Below, piece after piece: positions 58,560 through 64,000 of a DNA stretch of 64,000 nucleotides. Position numbers and translations under genes: made by a program. Origin of the DNA: Sarcophilus harrisii (lineage: Eukaryota; Chordata; Mammalia; Dasyuromorphia; Dasyuridae); NCBI RefSeq assembly GCF_902635505.1, contig NC_045429.1, positions 426,897,669-426,961,668 on the forward strand. The letters run 5' to 3'. Every line of letters begins with the position of its first letter. Position 1 is the stretch's first letter. The notes under the pieces were generated by a model. The model saw only the letters and a program-made list of their open reading frames with translations, was not told the DNA's origin and made no database searches.

Positions 58560-59400
58560 AAAATTTTGGAATTTATTAAAATAATTGATTTTTATTTTCA
58601 AAATATATGCAAACATAGTTTTCAACATTAATCCTTTTTTTTTTCCATAAATTTGTTGATTGATAACTGCATTTCTTTCTTTCTTTTTTTTTTTTTTTAA
58701 TAGCCTTTTATTTACAGGTTATATGTATGGGTAACTTTACAGCATTGACAATTGCCAAACCTCTTGTTCCAATTTCTCCCCTCCTTCCCCCCACCCCCTC
58801 CCCTAGATGACAGGATGACCAGTAGATGTTAAATATATTAAAATATAAATTAGATACACAATAAGTATACATGATCAAACCGTTATTTTGCTGTACAAAA
58901 AGAATTGGACTCTGAAATATTGTACAATTAGCCTGTGAAGGAAATCCAAAATGCAGGTGGGCAAAAATACAGGGATTGGGAATTCAATGTAATGTTTTTT
59001 AGTCATCTCCCAGAGTTCTTTTGCTGGGCGTAGCTGGTTCAGTTCATAACTGCTCCATTGGAAATAATTTGGTTGATCTCATTGCTGAGGATGGCCAAGT
59101 CCATCAGAATTGGTCATCATATAGTGTTCAACATTAATCCTTACAAAACCTTGTGTTTCAAATTTTTCTTCCCCCCACCCTCGCCACTAGACAGTAAGTA
59201 ATCCAGTATATGTTAAACATGTGCAGTTCTATATATTTTTTCACAATTATCACGCTGCACAAGAAAAATCAGATTTAAAAGGAAAAAAAAGAAAAAGAAA
59301 AGAAAAAGCAAGCAAACCACAACAAAAAAGATGAAAATTCTTTATTGTAATCTACCTTTAGTCCTCAACAGTCCTTTCTCTGGATGCCCATGGCTTTCTC
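58560..59400 (-). mobile_element. L1 3' UTR, split by a younger L1
   Basis: Outer L1: 58560-58636 (TATTTTCAAAATATATGCAA) and 59143-59400 (CCACTAGACAGTAAGTAATC, CACGCTGCACAAGAAAAATC). The 16-base TTCAACATTAATCCTT is duplicated at the junctions. Confidence 0.8.
58637..59126 (-). mobile_element. Younger L1 3' end with probable 3' transduction
   Basis: Bounded by TTCAACATTAATCCTT at 58621-58636 and 59127-59142. Read on the - strand it starts at the end of ORF2 (ACTATATGATGACCAATTCT), runs through the 3' UTR to AAAAGGCTATTA and a first A-rich tract, then about 30 non-L1 bases (58645-58674), then a second A run that meets the target duplication. Confidence 0.75.
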
Positions 59401-59407
59401 CATCAAA

Positions 59408-59439
<32 letters not shown>

Positions 59440-59454
59440 TTTTTCATCAAATTT

Positions 59455-59900
59455 TTTAAATGATGGCCCCTCACCAAAAAAAAAAAAAAAATCTTGGGAA
59501 ACGGTGTTGCTTGCAGAAGTCTGGCCTTGGAGAATAAGGAAGACTTGGTTTTTGGTTTTGAATGCAAGAAAGATTTATGTTACATTCTTGCAATAATGGG
59601 TGCCTAGGTGGGTAGACATAGGTTTAAAACTCCAAAGGCAGCATTTTATTTCCTATCCTGCTGCATACATCTTTTCCTTGATTCCCCATTAATCGTAACT
59701 TACAGAAGTTAAAGGACATGAATCTCCAGCCCTCTTTACATAGCCAGTCCCTGCCCCAAAGGAGCTTCCATTCTAGGTAACAGAGGAGGGCTAAGGGCAA
59801 AGAGCAAAAGTTTCTTTTCAAATCTCAGGCTACCACCCCTGATTACAAGTACAGTCCCTGCCCCTAAGAAGCTTACATTCTTTTGGGGGAGATAAACTTC
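59455..59900 (-). repeat. LTR-like sequence (fossil), related to the foreign LTR at 11123-11580
   Basis: TGATGGCCCCTCACC near 59461 followed by an A-run, and TTTATGTTACATTCTTGCAA with GGGTGCCTAGGTGGGT at 59575-59615, resemble in order the GGTGAGGGG, TTATACATTCTTGCAAGAAG and GGTGTCCCACCC blocks at 11135-11235. Neither end is secure. Confidence 0.35.
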
Positions 59901-60036
59901 ACCCTTGATTATTCTTTGATGTCCTTGTAGGTTTCAGTTTTTTAAATTTGTTTCATTTCTCTAGTTTGATTTTCATAACTGTGCAAACCAAATAAATGTC
60001 CTTCCAATTTTTATAATTTCCTGCTAGTGGCATTTT

Positions 60037-60469
60037 TGTGGGACGGTGCTAGACCTCCTTCCCCAAATTAACTAATCAGAGACATCTTCAGGTACAAAGA
60101 GAAAGCATTTATTCCGTCCCTGCAGGGAGACGCCCAAACACACCTGAGAATCATCCCAGCTCCCAACAAGTCAGGAATAGTAAAGCTGGTTAAATAGCAA
60201 AAGACCAAAGTCTTTTCATTGGATAGACTAAAAGGAAGTAACCATTGTTGACCAATGGTCACCAATGTTGTCTGCCTCCTGTGGGTCCAGTCACTTCCTG
60301 AAGTATAGATCTAGGTTCTGACCTTTCTTGCCCTAGAGAACACTAGGCCTAGAATTCATGTGACTTGCTGCAACCTGGGGCCAACCCCCAACCTCGGCCC
60401 AAGAACCGATCTTCCTGCCCTGCAGACCTTTGGGGATAGGGGCCGAGGCCTAAGGTCTGACCCATTACA
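60037..60469 (-). repeat. Possible solo LTR (fossil)
   Basis: On the - strand it begins TGTAATGGGTCAGACC and ends CCGTCCCACA, with GGAATAAATGC as a candidate poly(A) signal about 75 bases before that end. No matching target duplication was found, so the limits and identity are tentative. Confidence 0.35.
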
Positions 60470-60729
60470 TCTCATAGACTTTTTGAGAAAACTTCATCTG
60501 GTCTCATTCACATCTAACTACTCTGCTATTCCCTTCACTTGCCTCTCTGGTGTAATTTATCCAATAATATTTGCCCACCAGAGGAGGAATGACCCAAATC
60601 CAGAGCTAACTAGATTTTTGGCTTTGAATTCATCAATTACAATCCTTGATTTAATTCTTCCTGATTCCAAGATTTATGTTTTGAGGCTTGCCCTTTGACA
60701 CATAGTTCCTGTTGGCTCATGAGTAGTTC

Positions 60730-61215
60730 ACATTGTCAGTCAGTTAGCATTTTAGTGCCTACTCTGGGACAGTCATTCTGTTAAATGCCAGGTACACAAA
60801 AGTCCCTGCTCTCAAAGAGCTCACAGTCTTGTGAGGGAGACAACGTGTAGACCACTAAGTTAAAGCAAGATGTGTTTAGGAGAAATGGGAACTCACCAAT
60901 AGAGGAAAGGCACTTAAGAATGAAGAGGTATCAGGAAAGACAGCTTGTAGAAGAGGGATTGTAGCTGGAACTGTAAGGAAGCCAGGAGGGAGAGAAGTCC
61001 AAGCTGGGGATGGAGACTTGTGGAGGAACAAGGAGGAGACCAATATGGTTGGATCTCAGATTTGGTGGTATAAGAGGGAAGAAACCTGGAACTATTGAAG
61101 GGGGGGTAGGTTATGAAAGACTTTGCATGACAGAGAGGATTTTGTATTTGATCCTAGAGAGGATAAGGAGCTTTTAGAGTTTATTGGTTCCAGTGAGAAA
61201 GTGACATGATCCTGT
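60730..61215 (+). repeat. Unnamed ancient repeat, best copy
   Basis: TTTAGTGCCTACTCTGGGAC, TCCCTGCTCTCAAAGAGCTC, AGTCTTGTGAGGGAGACAAC, ATGAAAGACTTTGCATGACA, GGATTTTGTATTTGATCCTA and AGAAAGTGACATGATCCTGT are colinear with 32845-34600. Confidence 0.65.
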
Positions 61216-62179
61216 CCTAGGAGACAGTTATCATATCATACTAAGTTCGATACAATGATGAAATCACAGATCTGGACCCCAAATAATAACACTGAATATC
61301 AGTACTCATGTATTTCAATTTATGTGTGATTTTATTTATGTATGGTATTTCTCTATTGATGTAGATCACAAATACACTCATGATTTGCAATCTTTTATTG
61401 CTTTTGTCCATACTCTTCCATAAATTCATCATAAGAACTCCTCCCAATTTGCCAGGGATCTTCCAGTTTTCCTGGTAGTTTGAGGAAGGACTCAGGCTAC
61501 CCAGTGATGATTCCTTTCTCTCACCACATCAGTAGCCCATCTTCTTTTTTAATCATACAACCCATGAACATCAGAACAACCCAACTATACTTGCTTAGTA
61601 ACTGCACACATTTAACATAATATTTTCAGACATTTCTAATTCCTTATTGTATTTTTCCTCGTTTCTTCTTTCTCATTAATTTTTCCTCTTCTGTAACTGT
61701 AGTTGTATGCTTTTAATTTTTTTTTTTATTTTACATTATTTCATAAAATTCTTTATATTTCTTATATTTTCTTGTATTAATCACATTATGATTTTCTGGC
61801 ACATTATTATATCATAAATTAGAGCATTTAGATTGTTTCTAGTTTTTTTGCAGTTGCATAAAATGGGATCCTGCTGTTCTGACCTTGCAAGTTAGGGTAT
61901 AGATTTACCCATAAACTTAGAGTGGTCATTGTTTGTGTGGCAATAGTGGTGGTGGGAGAAGTGGTTCAAAAGAGAATGAGAATTATTATGAAATAGAATT
62001 TATGGCTGGTAGCAAAAATAATAGGCAGAAGAGAAAAACTGAAATTTGTGATGGCAAGTGTCACCAAAGAAAAGAGAAAACAATATATTTGGAAAGCAAA
62101 ATACAGAAATGAAGGACAATCTAGAAGAATACCATCAAAAGAAATTATGCTTACTATGTAAGCAAAGCATATTAATTTT

Positions 62180-62281
62180 AAAAAATTTTTTCCAATAATA
62201 ACTTTTATTTTTCAAAATATGTGCAAAAATAGTTTTCAACATTCACCCTTGCAAAACCAGATTTTTTCCCCCTCCCTCCCA
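62180..62281 (-). mobile_element. Very short L1 3' UTR insertion
   Basis: About 100 bases of antisense L1 3' UTR (CTTTTATTTTTCAAAATATG, TTTTCAACATTCACCCTTGC). Flanked by CAAAGCATATTAATTTT (62163-62179) and CAAATCATATTAATCTT (62282-62298), 15 of 17 equal. Confidence 0.75.
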
Positions 62282-63724
62282 CAAATCATATTAATCTTGA
62301 AGACAAGATACACAGAGATAGCTTAATGATCATAGGTCTCTCAGAAGAACACAATAGGACAAAAAGCCTTAACACTACATTGTGGGAAATAATTAGAGAA
62401 GAATTGCCCAGATAACATAAAAATGAAATGCCAAAATAGATCATCTCCAGGGAAAAACCCAAGCTGCAAACTCTGACACATAGTAATTAATTTTAACAAA
62501 TCAATTAAAAAACAAGTTCAGCAAGTGATCAGAGAATGACCTTCAAATACAAAGGCAAGGAAATATAGATAATTCAAGTCTATCCTGCTTCTCCTGGAAA
62601 CCGTATTAATTAATAATGTGATCTGAAGAGCAATAGAGCTCAGGATGAGCTGAAAGTTTCCTACCTTACAAACCTAAATTTTACCATATATGAAAAAAAG
62701 AGGGACATTCAAAGAACAGAAGAGGTTATTTGCCTCTTGAGCACTTGAGCCAACAGAAATGCAAGAGTAAATAAATGCAACTTAGCAACAACCACAGAAT
62801 GACCAGTCGAGATTTCTTTCTAAATGTACACAGGAAGAGAGGTAAGGGCAGAAGTCTGGTGGAGATAACAATAAAGAACTAGGCTTGGGGCATTAAGAAC
62901 AAAACATGGTGACATTCTGCCCACAGGTAAATTGATTTTTTTGTGTGTGTGGGACTGTTACAACATGAGAGGGGAACAGATAAGAGAGGGATGTGTAATG
63001 TATTGAGGTCAAATCAAATGATAACAGCTTAGGGAAGTTGAACCCTTTGGGCTCAGTAAGAGTTTGCAGCGGAGATTGAGGAGGAAGGCAGAAGTACAGA
63101 AAAGGGGTGGGGGTAAGCAAGGCCCTACTTTGTTAGTGGGAGGGAGTTCATTGATGAATGTTCCTATGGGTGAAGAGAGATGATTCATGAAGGGAGATTG
63201 GAATCTTGTGCTACATGTGATTAGTGTCATTCAGTGCTTGAAAAGTCCATTCTACCTACCTTGAGAGGAGAATGATAATTTTGGGGGGCAACTGATGGAA
63301 GAGTGGAAGGACATTCACCAAAGTAGAAGATTTTGAGATAAATGGGGGGAAAGAGATAGCAGGAAAGAATATAGGTCATTGGTGGACTTCCATAATCAGA
63401 GACTAAATTATAGGAGTTATAAATCAGAATAATATTTCTATCTAGAAAATATGGAAAAGGTAAATAATAAAAAGCGAGACAAATGTTTAAGTAATGAGTG
63501 GGCCATATTACAAATCATAGGAACAATAACTATGTACAGAAAATGATAATGATGAAACTACATACCAAAATTTCTGGGATACATGCAACCCTCAGGGGAA
63601 CAATCATATTCCTGCAAACATATTAATGGAGTAGAAAAGGAGAGAATTAATGAACTGAATAGGATTTTTAAAAATTAGAAAACTAACAAACAAGCAAATC
63701 TAAAAGTAGCACAAAAGAATTGTC

Positions 63725-64000
63725 ATAGATTATTCTCTTGATTAGAGCAGCCAGATCTTTCATAGTTGATTATCCTCCTAATGTTGCTATTATTGTGTAC
63801 AGTGTTCTTCTAGTTCTGCTCATTTTACTTTGCATTGGTTCATAAAAGTCTTTCTAGATTTTTCTGAAACCATTCTGCTCATCATTTCTCAATAGTACAA
63901 GAGTATTTCAATACAATCATATACCACGACTTGTTCAGCCATTCTCCAAGTGATGGGTATCTCCTACATTTCCAATTCTTTGACACCACAAAAAGAAGTG
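63725..64000 (-). mobile_element. L1 fragment running off the window
   Basis: Antisense ORF2 C-terminal blocks: TGTGTACAGTGTTCTTCTAG, TTCTGCTCATTTTACTTTGC, CATAAAAGTCTTTCTAGATT, CATTCTCCAAGTGATGGGTA. Confidence 0.8.

Overview
The window is nuclear DNA from a mammal, most likely a marsupial. It holds one recognisable protein-coding gene, SNX27, on the + strand; only its first two coding exons lie inside. Exon 1 (23357-23655) sits in a strong CpG island. Exon 2 (47619-47850) follows a 23,963-bp intron, and the window ends inside intron 2. The two exons join in frame into 177 codons covering the Gly-rich N terminus, the whole PDZ domain, the linker and the first strand of the PX domain. The marsupial assignment rests on the repeats: CORE/tRNA-type SINEs of the Mar1/WSINE kind and L1 3' ends of one recurrent type, together with many L2, CR1/L3 and MIR relics. 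The species cannot be told from the sequence.

Layout. Positions 1-22,600 are intergenic and repeat-dense: a SINE split by a solo LTR that itself carries an L1 end (388-1441), a CR1/L3 relic, L2 relics, and an L2 split by a broken class II (betaretrovirus-like) provirus at 10868-14556. That provirus has 6-bp target duplications, a tRNA-Lys-type primer site and two inverted pieces of another LTR. Next come an L1 ORF2 3' fragment (15411-16591), a degenerate minisatellite (17781-18090) and more L2 and L1. Positions 22,615-22,990 hold an old tandem duplication directly before the promoter. Positions 22,960-24,250 are the SNX27 CpG-island promoter with E2F-like, ZNF143/THAP11-like and YY1-like sites. 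Intron 1 (23656-47618) and the visible part of intron 2 (47851-64000) contain only interspersed repeats and simple repeats that I can support; no other exon or RNA gene was recognised.

SNX27 is an endosomal cargo adaptor. Its PDZ domain binds C-terminal PDZ ligands of receptors and transporters and also contacts the retromer subunit VPS26, while its PX domain binds PtdIns3P. The rest of PX and the FERM-like module must lie downstream of this window.

I found no undescribed functional system. What deserves a second look is structural: nested retroelements with legible target-site duplications, a probable L1 3' transduction (58637-59126), promoter motif pairs, a tetranucleotide repeat touching the SNX27 start region, and two repeat families with several copies here that I could not name.
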